A stretch of 39,855 nt of DNA. Source: Candidatus Solibacter usitatus (lineage in GTDB: Bacteria > Acidobacteriota > Terriglobia > Bryobacterales > Bryobacteraceae). The stretch is from contig JACPVQ010000082.1 of the NCBI GenBank assembly GCA_016191645.1, positions 1 to 39,855 of the forward strand, read 5' to 3'. Below the pieces are notes generated by a model. The model worked only from the letters and a program-made list of their open reading frames with translations. It ran no database searches and had not been told where the DNA came from. The translations under genes were made by a program, and so were the position numbers. Positions 24,264 to 32,103 of the stretch are shown here, piece after piece. The first letter of the stretch is position 1, and each line of letters starts with the position of its first letter.

Positions 24264-24755
24264 TCAGCTCTTTGCAACAACTTTCGCCGTGACGATCGCT
24301 TCACCGACATGCCTTTGGGTATGTTCGGCGATGTGCACCAGCAACCCCATGACTGTGGTGGGCAGCTGCTTTCGGCCGACGCCGCGAAATTCGCCGAGCG
24401 TCGCCGGGTCCAGAGATTTCGCGGCCGACGCAATGCGGTCCAGGGATTCATTCAATGTGGCTAGAAGCTCATCGCGGGAGACTCCGGGCTCCATCTCCGC
24501 TTTCATCGCCGCCATTTGGGCATCCGAAAGTTGCTGCCCCAACACGTACGTGAATAATCGATCGGAACTGCCGGCAATGTGGCGGATATGGAACCCCACC
24601 GGTCCAAGTTCCATGGGGCGAGCCCACATCTGTTCCGTGCTTAGCCCCTCCGTCCACTTTGCCAGGTCAAGTTTGGCATGCTCAAAGGAGTGAAACAGAG
24701 GCCGCAGCAGCGCATCGACATCGGCATGGGAGCCGGAGATCCAGGGTTCAACCAT
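24264..24755 (-). CDS. DinB-family putative metal-dependent protein
   Basis: The 163-residue helical-bundle protein has the DinB/YfiT-type His ligands: HIRHIAGSSDRLFTYV in the second helix and HIAEHTQRHVGEA in the fourth, a standard metal triad. Members include thiol transferases for bacillithiol or mycothiol and damage-inducible proteins of unknown role. M at 24755 is selected by homology of the N-terminus. Only 15 bp separate it from the divergent SBP start at 24771. From 24083 to 24263 there is a 181-bp intergenic stretch without a recognisable gene. Confidence 0.85.
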   Translation of the reverse strand: MVEPWISGSHADVDALLRPLFHSFEHAKLDLAKWTEGLSTEQMWARPMELGPVGFHIRHIAGSSDRLFTYVLGQQLSDAQMAAMKAEMEPGVSRDELLATLNESLDRIASAAKSLDPATLGEFRGVGRKQLPTTVMGLLVHIAEHTQRHVGEAIVTAKVVAKS

Positions 24756-24770
24756 GCTTGCCAAGGTAGC

Positions 24771-25721
24771 ATGACGCGGAGGGCGGTTCTGCTTGCGGGC
24801 GCTTCCCCGGTCGCATGCAGAGAACAAAAGCGGCCTCTGCGTCTGCTGACCTTTCCGGAATCCTATGGACACCATCTTTCCATCGGTCAGGGATTCTACA
24901 AAGCCGCAGGCATCGACGTTGCGGCGACCTACTTTCAAAGCTTCCCGAAAATGATGGAGGCGCTGCTGGCGGGGGACGGCGATGTTGCGACCGCTTATTA
25001 CGATGCGTTGTTGCCCCTGGCGGCAGCGGGGCGCGACACCGTTGCGTTTCTTGGATTGGCCCGCCGGCCGGGTAGCGTGCTGGCGTCGGCTACGGCACAG
25101 TCCATTGAAGAACTAGCGGGAAAGATTGTCGGCATTCCCGGACCTGGCTCTTCGTCTCACAACATGCTCAATGCGATATTACGCAAACACGGAATCGACA
25201 TCGCCTCGGTGAAGACCGCCGCCATCGGCGTGGCGGCCGGCGCTGTGGCTGCCGTCGAACAGCGCAAAGTCGACGCGGCGATGTTGACCAACCTGGGATA
25301 TGCCACTCTTCACTTGCGCATGCCGAAGGTTCGATTGCTGGCGGACTTGCGAACTCCGGATGGCGCGGCGCGATACCTGGGCAGCGCAGAGTATCCGAGC
25401 CTTTGCCTGGTTGCGCGCGCATCGTGGTTGGATGCGAACGTCAATGACGCCCGCGCCTTTGCCAAGGCATTTTTGCGGGCCAATCAGTGGATGTCCGCGC
25501 ACACTGCCGAACAAATCCGGGAAGCGTTGCCTTCGGAAGCGCGGGCCGCCGACCCTGCTGCCGATAGCGAGGCCATTCGCGGCATGCTGCCGACGCTGAG
25601 CGTGGACGGGAAGGTTTCCGAAGATGGCGCGGCCGCCGTACTCGCCATTACCGCGGCATCCGTGCCGGGACTGGAAAGCCTGCGTGGAAAGACGGCATCG
25701 ACGCTGCGCACGCTACTCTAG
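24771..25721 (+). CDS. Orphan NMT1/THI5-SsuA-like ABC substrate-binding protein, probable lipoprotein
   Basis: The 316-residue product starts MTRRAVLLAGASPVAC, a short signal ending in a possible lipid-modified Cys16. It then follows the NMT1/SsuA type II binding-protein pattern: GQGFYKAAGIDVAATYF, MEALLAGDGDVATAYYDALLPLAAAG, and GKIVGIPGPGSSSHNMLNAILRKHGID. This class delivers sulfonates, thiamine precursors, nitrate or similar small ligands to SsuBC-like partners, none of which are in this window. It is followed after 5 nt by a PLP decarboxylase gene, so the ligand might be linked to amine or amino-acid metabolism (inference). The start is ATG 24771. Confidence 0.82.
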   Translation: MTRRAVLLAGASPVACREQKRPLRLLTFPESYGHHLSIGQGFYKAAGIDVAATYFQSFPKMMEALLAGDGDVATAYYDALLPLAAAGRDTVAFLGLARRPGSVLASATAQSIEELAGKIVGIPGPGSSSHNMLNAILRKHGIDIASVKTAAIGVAAGAVAAVEQRKVDAAMLTNLGYATLHLRMPKVRLLADLRTPDGAARYLGSAEYPSLCLVARASWLDANVNDARAFAKAFLRANQWMSAHTAEQIREALPSEARAADPAADSEAIRGMLPTLSVDGKVSEDGAAAVLAITAASVPGLESLRGKTASTLRTLL

Positions 25722-25726
25722 AAATA

Positions 25727-27067
25727 ATGCGGGAACTGCTGCAATCTGCCGCCGTGCGCGCGGCGCGATACTTGGACGATCTTCAGGAACGCCGCGTAGG
25801 TCCATCTGACGACGCCGTGCGTGCGTTGGACCGCTTCCGCGAGCCGCTGCCGGAAACGGAATCCGATGCGGAATCGGTGCTTCACGTCCTGGATGAACTT
25901 GGATCGCCGGCAACCGTCGCCACCGCCGGCCCTCGTTTTTTCGGATTCGTTATTGGAGGTTCGCTCCCGGCTACCCTGGCCGCGAATGTCCTGGCGAGCG
26001 CGTGGGACCAGCCCGCCGGCCTGTTCGCCGCGTCTCCCGTGGCGGCGGTGCTTGAGGAAGTGTCCCTGGCGTGGTTGATCGAATTGCTTGGACTGCCCGT
26101 TGACTGCGCCGGAGCTTTTGTTACGGGTGCAACCGTGGCGAACTTCACCGCCCTCGCGGCGGCGCGCAATGCCGTCCTCGCGCGCGCGGGATGGGACGTG
26201 GAAGCGAACGGATTGTTCGGCGCGCCGGAAATACAGGTCGTTATCGGCGAGGAGGCGCATCCGTCTCTGATCAAGTCGCTGGGGATGTTGGGACTGGGCC
26301 GCAACCGGGTGACACGAGTTCCCGTGGATGGGCAAGGTTGCATGCGCGCCGGACTGCTGCCGGAGCTATATGGCCCCGCCATCGTTTGCATGCAGGCGGG
26401 CAACGTGAACAGTGGATCTTTCGACCCCGCAGTCGAAATCTGCCGCCGCGCGCATGCCGCCAATGCGTGGGTTCATGTCGATGGCGCTTTTGGTTTATGG
26501 GCGGCCGCAAGCCCGCGCTATGAGCATCTGATGGAGGGCTTCACGGAAGCGGATTCCTGGGCCACCGATGCGCACAAGTGGTTGAACGTGCCTTACGACA
26601 GCGGACTGGCATTCGTGCGCCACGCCGATAATCTACGTTCCGCCATGAGCATCAGCGCGGCGTATTTGCCGCAAGGGGAGCATCGCGAACCATCGCAATT
26701 TGTGCCGGAACTTTCGCGGCGCGCCCGCGGCGTGGAGATCTGGGCGGCGCTGAAATCGCTGGGCCGCGCGGGACTGGCGACGTTGATCGAGCGGAATTGC
26801 GCGCTCGCGCAGCGTTTCGCGGCGGGACTTTCGGCGGCGGGTTTCGAAACTCTCAATGAAGTTGTGTTGAACCAGGTGCTGGTGTCCTTCGGTACGCCGG
26901 AGAGAACGCTGAAGGTCATCGCGGAAATTCAGAAGGACGGCACATGCTGGTGCGGCGGAACGGTCTGGCAAGGCCGCACGGCGATGCGCATCAGCGTGTC
27001 CTCGTGGGCGACCACGGAGTTCGACGTCGACCGCAGCCTGGAAGCAATTCTACGGCTGGCGAAGTAG
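25727..27067 (+). CDS. Group II pyridoxal-phosphate decarboxylase (aromatic amino acid decarboxylase-like)
   Basis: The 446-residue product has the group II fold: FFGFVIGGSLPATLAANVL and WDQPAGLFAASPVAAVLEEVSLAWL near the N-terminus, GAFVTGATVANFTALAAARNA for cofactor binding, and HVDGAFGLWAA. The PLP lysine is K284 in TDAHKWLNVPYDSG. It may decarboxylate an aromatic or related amino acid, or belong to the amine-forming relatives; the exact substrate is not visible. It begins 5 nt after the SBP stop and probably shares its transcript. It converges on the glycosyltransferase gene with an 18-bp overlap of 3' ends. Confidence 0.88.
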   Translation: MRELLQSAAVRAARYLDDLQERRVGPSDDAVRALDRFREPLPETESDAESVLHVLDELGSPATVATAGPRFFGFVIGGSLPATLAANVLASAWDQPAGLFAASPVAAVLEEVSLAWLIELLGLPVDCAGAFVTGATVANFTALAAARNAVLARAGWDVEANGLFGAPEIQVVIGEEAHPSLIKSLGMLGLGRNRVTRVPVDGQGCMRAGLLPELYGPAIVCMQAGNVNSGSFDPAVEICRRAHAANAWVHVDGAFGLWAAASPRYEHLMEGFTEADSWATDAHKWLNVPYDSGLAFVRHADNLRSAMSISAAYLPQGEHREPSQFVPELSRRARGVEIWAALKSLGRAGLATLIERNCALAQRFAAGLSAAGFETLNEVVLNQVLVSFGTPERTLKVIAEIQKDGTCWCGGTVWQGRTAMRISVSSWATTEFDVDRSLEAILRLAK

Positions 27068-29758
27068 TTTTCTGTACAACTCCGCTTGCCGCGCTCCGAT
27101 AGCCCGCCAATCAAAATCACGCTCCACGGTGCGCCTGGCTTGATCTTCCAGTGCGCCACGGCGTTCGGGGTGTTCCATCAATTCGCGAATTGCAGCCGCG
27201 AACTGCTCACCTGTTTGCGCCACCAGCACGTCGCGGCCGTTTTCAAGATCCAGGCCGTTGATTCCGGCGGGCGTGGTCACAATGGCTTTGCGCATGGCCA
27301 TCGCTTCCATGATCTTGATGTTGGTTCCCGCGCTGGCGACCAATGGAGCAATCACGACCGCGGCGCGTTCGTATGCCGGACGCACATCGGAAACAAATCC
27401 CTCCACTTCGATGCGGGGGTTGCCGAGATCGAGGCGTACCGTGTCCTGGCAGCGTTGCAAATAGTATTCGTGCCGCGAGCCGGCAATGATATGCAACACG
27501 GGTTGCAGCGAATCGATCAGCGGCCAGCATTCGCGTAGAAAGAAATCGAGCGCCAAAACATTGGGAAGATGCGCGAAGGAGCCGATGAACAACAGCCGCC
27601 GCGCCTCCGGGCCGCGGCCGGACGCCTGAAACCGCGCCAGATCGACGCCGTTGGCAAGCAGCACCGCCTTCTCGTTTCCCACTTCACGGCGATCCTTCTC
27701 CGACATCACGGCAACGGCATCCACTTCGCGCCATGCGGCCTTCTCATAGGACAGCCAGCGGCCGTAGTGCCGCCGCGTCTCCCAGTCTTCCCCTTGATCG
27801 AGAAGCTGCCGCTGCAAGTCGTAGGTGATGTCGTGTTCCACGAGCACCGTGCGCGCGGGCTTGCATTGAGCGGCGTATTGCGCCATCCATGTGAACTCAA
27901 GCTGAGCGACGCCCGGCTGCCACTTGCGCACGGTCTGAATAATGGCCGCTTCCATGGCGGCGGATTGAAACTCTTCCACTACATCCGGTCTGCCGCGATC
28001 GGGAAACAGATGCGTTCCGTGCCGCCTCACCAGGACGATTTCGCAAGCGAGTTCCAGAAGCTCCGCGGGCGGCGTTTGCAAATCATCGACAAAAGCCACC
28101 AGCACCTGATCGAACTCGTCCGCCGCGCAGCGCATCAGATTGTAGATACGTACCGCCCCGCCGTGCGACAACGGAAACGGCAGATAGGGGCTGACTACCA
28201 TCACACGCGGCTTGCCGCTTGCCGCGCGTCCCGGAAATACGGCGCACGCGCCGCTGCCCACAGCGAGAATCCATTCTTCAGGCCACAGGGGTTTTGGGCC
28301 GGGTTGCAGTAAACGCGCGGCCTTCCACGCGAACGCCAGAGCGTCTTCGGCCCAGGCGACGGTAGCGGCCTGCTTCACCGCGAGCAGATTCAAGCGGCGA
28401 ATGGCGGCGGACCACAAGCCGGCGAAGGCACCGGGCGTGGCAACATGGCGCGCGAGGAATCGGAGGAAATTGTAATCGACAAAGCTCTGCAACAACTCCG
28501 GCTTGTAGTAGCGTGTGGTCGTGCTGCGATGGAAATGCGTCACCCTTGCACCATCCACGTAGACCGTGGGCCAATTGCGCTGCCAACCACGCCACCCGAT
28601 GTCGAGATCCTCCACGTAGGCAGGTGCGAGCGATTCGTCGAATCCGCCAATCTGCCGCAGCTTCGCCGCGTCGTAAAGGGAGCATCCTCCGCTGCCGTAC
28701 AACACCCAGGAATAATTCTCGCCGGGGATGGGATCGATACAGCGGACGGGAAAATCGGCAAGCGCGCGGCCATCGCGTTCGCTCCACCAGACGGCCTTGC
28801 CCGTCTCCTGGCGGCGCATTCCTTCGGGGAAGAAAATCTGCGCAGTGGCGCAGAAAAGCTCCGGCACTTCGGCGAAGGCTCGCCGCAGAGCGTCCAGGAA
28901 GCCGGGTTCGACAATCATGTCGTTGTTCAAAAGACAGACGTGCGAATACGCCGCCGCGCGGATGCCGCGATTCACGGCAGTTGCGAAGGACAACGCCGCC
29001 GGCGATTCTTCAACGCGTACGCGCGGATAGTGAGATCGCAATTCGGCCGCGGTGCCGTCATCGGAACCGTTATCGACGACAATCACTTCCCCGTTCTCCG
29101 GAAGTTGCGGCAGCAAGCCCGGCAGAAGCCGCATCACCAACTCTTTGCCATTTCGCGACGGAATGACTACGCTGATCCCTTCCGGCGGCTGATCCGCGCG
29201 CGCATCCTGACGCGGAGAACTAAGAACACGCGCCATCCGCGCCAACCATCCGGCCGCCACAGCTGCCCAATACATCAGCGGCCGCCGCAACGCTCGTGGA
29301 TTCCCCAATCGCCAGACCCAGGTGTACAGCGTTCCACCCGGATGCGTCTGAAAGTCGAAATTCTCCTTCCAACGCCAGAAAAAATGTCCTGCGATGGTCT
29401 TCACGCATCGCGGCCGCAGCATGAAGTTGTCGAGCGCCGTATTGAAGGCGAGAAACCCAATTGGTGCCAGGACGAAGGCTAGCCATCGCATTTCCGGATA
29501 GGCGGATTTCGGTTCCAGCACCACCGCCGAGAGCTTCACCCTGGAACCGCGCAAAGCCGCGCGAATGCGCGCCAAGTTCTCGCCGAAGCTGCGATTCGGC
29601 TTGTAGGGAATCCATCGCCCGGTTGGTGGTGGAAACTCCGACACCACCCACAGAGGCAATTCGGAGAAGATCTCCCCCATCCTGCGCAGGTAGGCTTCTA
29701 CTTGCTGCTCCTGGCAGGAGACGAACGCGACCTTGATCAGAGGATCGGACACGGCCAA
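27050..29758 (-). CDS. Two-domain glycosyltransferase (GT2 followed by GT4)
   Basis: The 902-residue product fuses two enzymes. After a poorly conserved N-terminal part (1-190), residues 195-415 form a GT2 domain: SVVIPSRNG, VIVVDNGSDDGT, LLNNDM (residues 276-281, metal-binding NND in place of DxD) and EDLDIGWRGWQ. Residues 517-900 form a GT4 domain of GT-B fold: VMVVSPYLPFPLSHGGAVRIYNL, ANGVDL, SAGTNIKIMEAMAMRKAIV (nucleotide-sugar binding). Such fusions build polysaccharide or glycan chains, each domain adding one sugar. The TTG at 29758 lies 1 nt after the upstream gene's stop, so they are translated together. Confidence 0.88.
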   Translation of the reverse strand: MAVSDPLIKVAFVSCQEQQVEAYLRRMGEIFSELPLWVVSEFPPPTGRWIPYKPNRSFGENLARIRAALRGSRVKLSAVVLEPKSAYPEMRWLAFVLAPIGFLAFNTALDNFMLRPRCVKTIAGHFFWRWKENFDFQTHPGGTLYTWVWRLGNPRALRRPLMYWAAVAAGWLARMARVLSSPRQDARADQPPEGISVVIPSRNGKELVMRLLPGLLPQLPENGEVIVVDNGSDDGTAAELRSHYPRVRVEESPAALSFATAVNRGIRAAAYSHVCLLNNDMIVEPGFLDALRRAFAEVPELFCATAQIFFPEGMRRQETGKAVWWSERDGRALADFPVRCIDPIPGENYSWVLYGSGGCSLYDAAKLRQIGGFDESLAPAYVEDLDIGWRGWQRNWPTVYVDGARVTHFHRSTTTRYYKPELLQSFVDYNFLRFLARHVATPGAFAGLWSAAIRRLNLLAVKQAATVAWAEDALAFAWKAARLLQPGPKPLWPEEWILAVGSGACAVFPGRAASGKPRVMVVSPYLPFPLSHGGAVRIYNLMRCAADEFDQVLVAFVDDLQTPPAELLELACEIVLVRRHGTHLFPDRGRPDVVEEFQSAAMEAAIIQTVRKWQPGVAQLEFTWMAQYAAQCKPARTVLVEHDITYDLQRQLLDQGEDWETRRHYGRWLSYEKAAWREVDAVAVMSEKDRREVGNEKAVLLANGVDLARFQASGRGPEARRLLFIGSFAHLPNVLALDFFLRECWPLIDSLQPVLHIIAGSRHEYYLQRCQDTVRLDLGNPRIEVEGFVSDVRPAYERAAVVIAPLVASAGTNIKIMEAMAMRKAIVTTPAGINGLDLENGRDVLVAQTGEQFAAAIRELMEHPERRGALEDQARRTVERDFDWRAIGARQAELYRKLLRQP

Positions 29759-29759
29759 C

Positions 29760-30893
29760 TTATATTAAGTCTCCCACGGAGGCCCGGAAATGACCGTTTT
29801 TGTAGTCGTCCCACAGCGCCAGCGCTTGCGCGCAGAAGGCCGTGGAAACCGGATTGGCATAAGGAGTGAGTTCACCATCACGGATGCCGAAAGAGAATCC
29901 ACCGTTGAGCCGTGCTTCCGTCGAATTGTATTGAAACGCGGGAATCGCTCGGGCCTCTTCCTCCGCCTCCGGTTCCTGTAAAGCCACCGCGCCGCTGTGA
30001 GCGGCAAATAAGCGTACGCGCAGCAGTTGCGCATAAACGTCGGAACGCGCAAACGTGGGAGCAATCTCACGCAGATACCGTGCGGTCTTCTCGATCCCGT
30101 TTTTCAAAACGGATGTGCACATTTCCCGGTCCGCCACCGGCAGCAGCGCCTCCAAAAAATAGCAGTATGCGTGAAGACGGTCCATGATGCGCGGACGCTC
30201 CGCCGTACCGGGCAGAAATGCGTCGTCGTTCGAAATCGCGCGCTGCAGAGCCGTTTCGTACCACGATGAAAACACCTGGTCGCCCGTAAGCGCGGCAAGA
30301 TCAAGCCAGCACAGGGCAGGCTTCAACTGGTAGCAGCCTGGATTATTCGACCACGAGCCGCCAAAGGGCGTCGCCTCAAGCGAAGGCAATTGCAGGATCG
30401 GCATCAGCTGGCCATCGCGTTCGAAATGACGCCACATCGACCGGCCGCATGCGGCGGCCCCGTCCAGGTATTCGCTTTTGCCAGTCTGCCGGTAGAGCTG
30501 TAATAGCCCCCTCGCGATGATCCCGCAATCGAAAAAGAAGGCGCGATTCTCTGCGGGCGTTTCCGTCGTCGGCCATTCGAAAGGGTAGATGCCGAATTGG
30601 CTATCCCATGCCCGGAGGAGAAACTGCCCTGACCGGATGGCCGCCTGCAAGTGCCGCTCCTCGCCGCTGCGCCTGAAAAAATCGCAATAGGCGCCCACGG
30701 CGTACCCAGTAATCTCCGTGGAAATGCGGCTGTTTCGACCCAAGTCGATGCGGTAATGACGAGCCACCCCGCTACTATCTTCCTGAATTCCCGAATGGAG
30801 GTACCATCCCCACGCTCGCCTTAGTACTTGTTGGATGTTCACACTATTCGTTGAAGTAAGAACGGTTTTGTGCACAGGTGGTCCAAAGAACAA
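29760..30893 (-). CDS. Unrecognised alpha/alpha-barrel-like protein linked to the glycosyltransferase
   Basis: I do not recognise a named family. The 377-residue product lacks a signal peptide and is rich in repeated helix pairs: TGYAVGAYCDFFRRSG, AIRSGQFLLRAWDSQFGIYPF, ARGLLQLYRQTG, and DRLHAYCYFLEALLPVAD. This resembles the six-hairpin (alpha/alpha) toroid fold of glycan-active enzymes such as N-acylglucosamine 2-epimerases or unsaturated uronyl hydrolases. It is directly upstream of and 1 nt from the GT2-GT4 gene, suggesting a joint role in glycan assembly. Start TTG 30893 is uncertain; GTG 30842 (MNIQQVLRRAWGW) is an alternative. TAGGAT lies 6 nt upstream of the TTG and could be a -10 or an AGGA ribosome-binding site. 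Confidence 0.7.
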   Translation of the reverse strand: MFFGPPVHKTVLTSTNSVNIQQVLRRAWGWYLHSGIQEDSSGVARHYRIDLGRNSRISTEITGYAVGAYCDFFRRSGEERHLQAAIRSGQFLLRAWDSQFGIYPFEWPTTETPAENRAFFFDCGIIARGLLQLYRQTGKSEYLDGAAACGRSMWRHFERDGQLMPILQLPSLEATPFGGSWSNNPGCYQLKPALCWLDLAALTGDQVFSSWYETALQRAISNDDAFLPGTAERPRIMDRLHAYCYFLEALLPVADREMCTSVLKNGIEKTARYLREIAPTFARSDVYAQLLRVRLFAAHSGAVALQEPEAEEEARAIPAFQYNSTEARLNGGFSFGIRDGELTPYANPVSTAFCAQALALWDDYKNGHFRASVGDLI

Positions 30894-31017
30894 TTCTTCA
30901 TCCTAACAGAACGTTTCAACCCGGCAGTACTTTCTTGGGGCCGTACTAGACCGAGTTCGCCATTGTTCCTACCCTTCCCAATCCTTACAGTGGGTTAGAA
31001 GGAAACTGACCCTGACA

Positions 31018-31320
31018 ATGATTGGCACGTTGACACAATACGGCTACCTGCAATTGCTCGATCTTCTGACTACAACCGCATTCTTGGTGCAGGGTGTACA
31101 GGAAGGCAATCCTGTAGTTCGTATGGCGCTAAACACATTTCCGAGCCCGCTGGGGGGGCTTGTGGTGGTGAAGGTGCTGGCGCTGATTCTAGGAATCTAC
31201 TGCTGGCGGTTGCAAAAAGGCAGCCTGCTTCGCCGGGTCAACATCTTCTTCGCGGCACTCATTGCCTGGAATCTAGTGGCGTTGATTTCCCACTCCGTTT
31301 TGCCCAACGGCATTGGGTGA
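31018..31320 (+). CDS. DUF5658 small membrane protein
   Basis: The 100-residue product matches the DUF5658 pattern: LLDLLTTTAFLVQGVQEGNPVVR, where the Asp and the EGNP segment are conserved, followed by two hydrophobic helices (about residues 48-63 and 75-92). Function is unknown. It lies alone after a 124-bp gap (30894-31017) that shows no other gene. Its 3' end overlaps by 48 bp the convergent Cys-rich gene. Confidence 0.7.
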   Translation: MIGTLTQYGYLQLLDLLTTTAFLVQGVQEGNPVVRMALNTFPSPLGGLVVVKVLALILGIYCWRLQKGSLLRRVNIFFAALIAWNLVALISHSVLPNGIG

Positions 31321-31473
31321 CCGGCCGCGATAATGATCGCAATCGCAACAATCGCTGCAACGCAAACACTTCGCGCATAGATGATTCGGACAGGCGTCCT
31401 TGGTGCAATAGACGCATATAGAGGTCGACTGTTCAGCGCAAATGCTGCACTCGTACACGTAAGGCTGATTCAC
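31273..31473 (-). CDS. 66-residue cysteine-rich probable zinc-binding protein
   Basis: The product contains eleven cysteines plus histidines arranged CSIC, CVYC, CPNHLCAKC, CSDCCDCDH, a pattern of two or three C-x2-C/H zinc knuckles like a B-box or treble clef. The GTG start (31473-31471) overlaps the TGA stop of the upstream gene (31472-31470) in the sequence GTGA, so translation is coupled. The 48-bp overlap with the convergent DUF5658 gene is unusual. Family is not recognised; binding of nucleic acid or a protein partner is possible. Confidence 0.6.
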   Translation of the reverse strand: MNQPYVYECSICAEQSTSICVYCTKDACPNHLCAKCLRCSDCCDCDHYRGRSPNAVGQNGVGNQRH

Positions 31474-32033
31474 TTTTTTCCCTTCGCCTCCGGTTTGACG
31501 GGTGAGGACCGATTCAGAATCACCTGGCACCGTTGCGCTTCTTTCTCCGCCACCGCGTATTCCTGTTCCTTTGTGACGGAGAGGTCCATCACATATTGTC
31601 GTAGCCGCGTTGCCGCCTCGGAATTGCGGGAAAGCAATTCGCCGAGTTCGCGAGAGTGCTCTTCCTCCTGGAACCGCGCCGCGCCTTCGGCCAAGGTGGC
31701 GATGTGTTGTTCCAAGGTTTGCAGACGGAAGTAGGCGTCCAAGGCCAACGATAGTCTCTCCGGGTCGGCGGAAAGCCTCTGGCTCACGGTGCGCAAATAA
31801 CCGGCCTGTGTCTGAACGGTTTGCCGCTGCTGGACATAAGTTTCCGGAGCGCCCTGATTCACCCACTCGCCCACGTTCAACTGGTCCGTCAGATGGGACA
31901 GACGCTGTGCCTGGTCCACCAGTTGCGCCAAGGTGGCCCGCATGTCCCACGCCGATGCAACGCCGGCAGCGGGTTGAGCCAGACACGGCGAATCTGCGCC
32001 TAGGAAAACGGCAAGAACTGCTAGCGGCAACAT
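31470..32033 (-). CDS. Exported coiled-coil protein of unknown function
   Basis: The 187-residue product begins with a signal peptide (LPLAVLAVFLGADSPCLAQ). The rest is long amphipathic helix: LAQLVDQAQRLSHLTDQLNVGEWV, then RLSLALDAYFRLQTLEQHIATLAEGAARFQEEEH and LLSRNSEAATRLRQYVMDL. It ends in a Lys-rich tail. No recognised domain. A TAGACT-like -10 lies 9 nt before ATG 32033. It is followed by the Cys-rich protein with a 4-bp overlap (same operon), and is divergent from the ABC transporter genes. Confidence 0.7.
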   Translation of the reverse strand: MLPLAVLAVFLGADSPCLAQPAAGVASAWDMRATLAQLVDQAQRLSHLTDQLNVGEWVNQGAPETYVQQRQTVQTQAGYLRTVSQRLSADPERLSLALDAYFRLQTLEQHIATLAEGAARFQEEEHSRELGELLSRNSEAATRLRQYVMDLSVTKEQEYAVAEKEAQRCQVILNRSSPVKPEAKGKK

Positions 32034-32103
32034 GCTAACGACAGTCTAGCAATCTCGCCAAGGGTGCGAATCGACGCAAATCCGTTACACTATCCCTTTC
32101 GCA

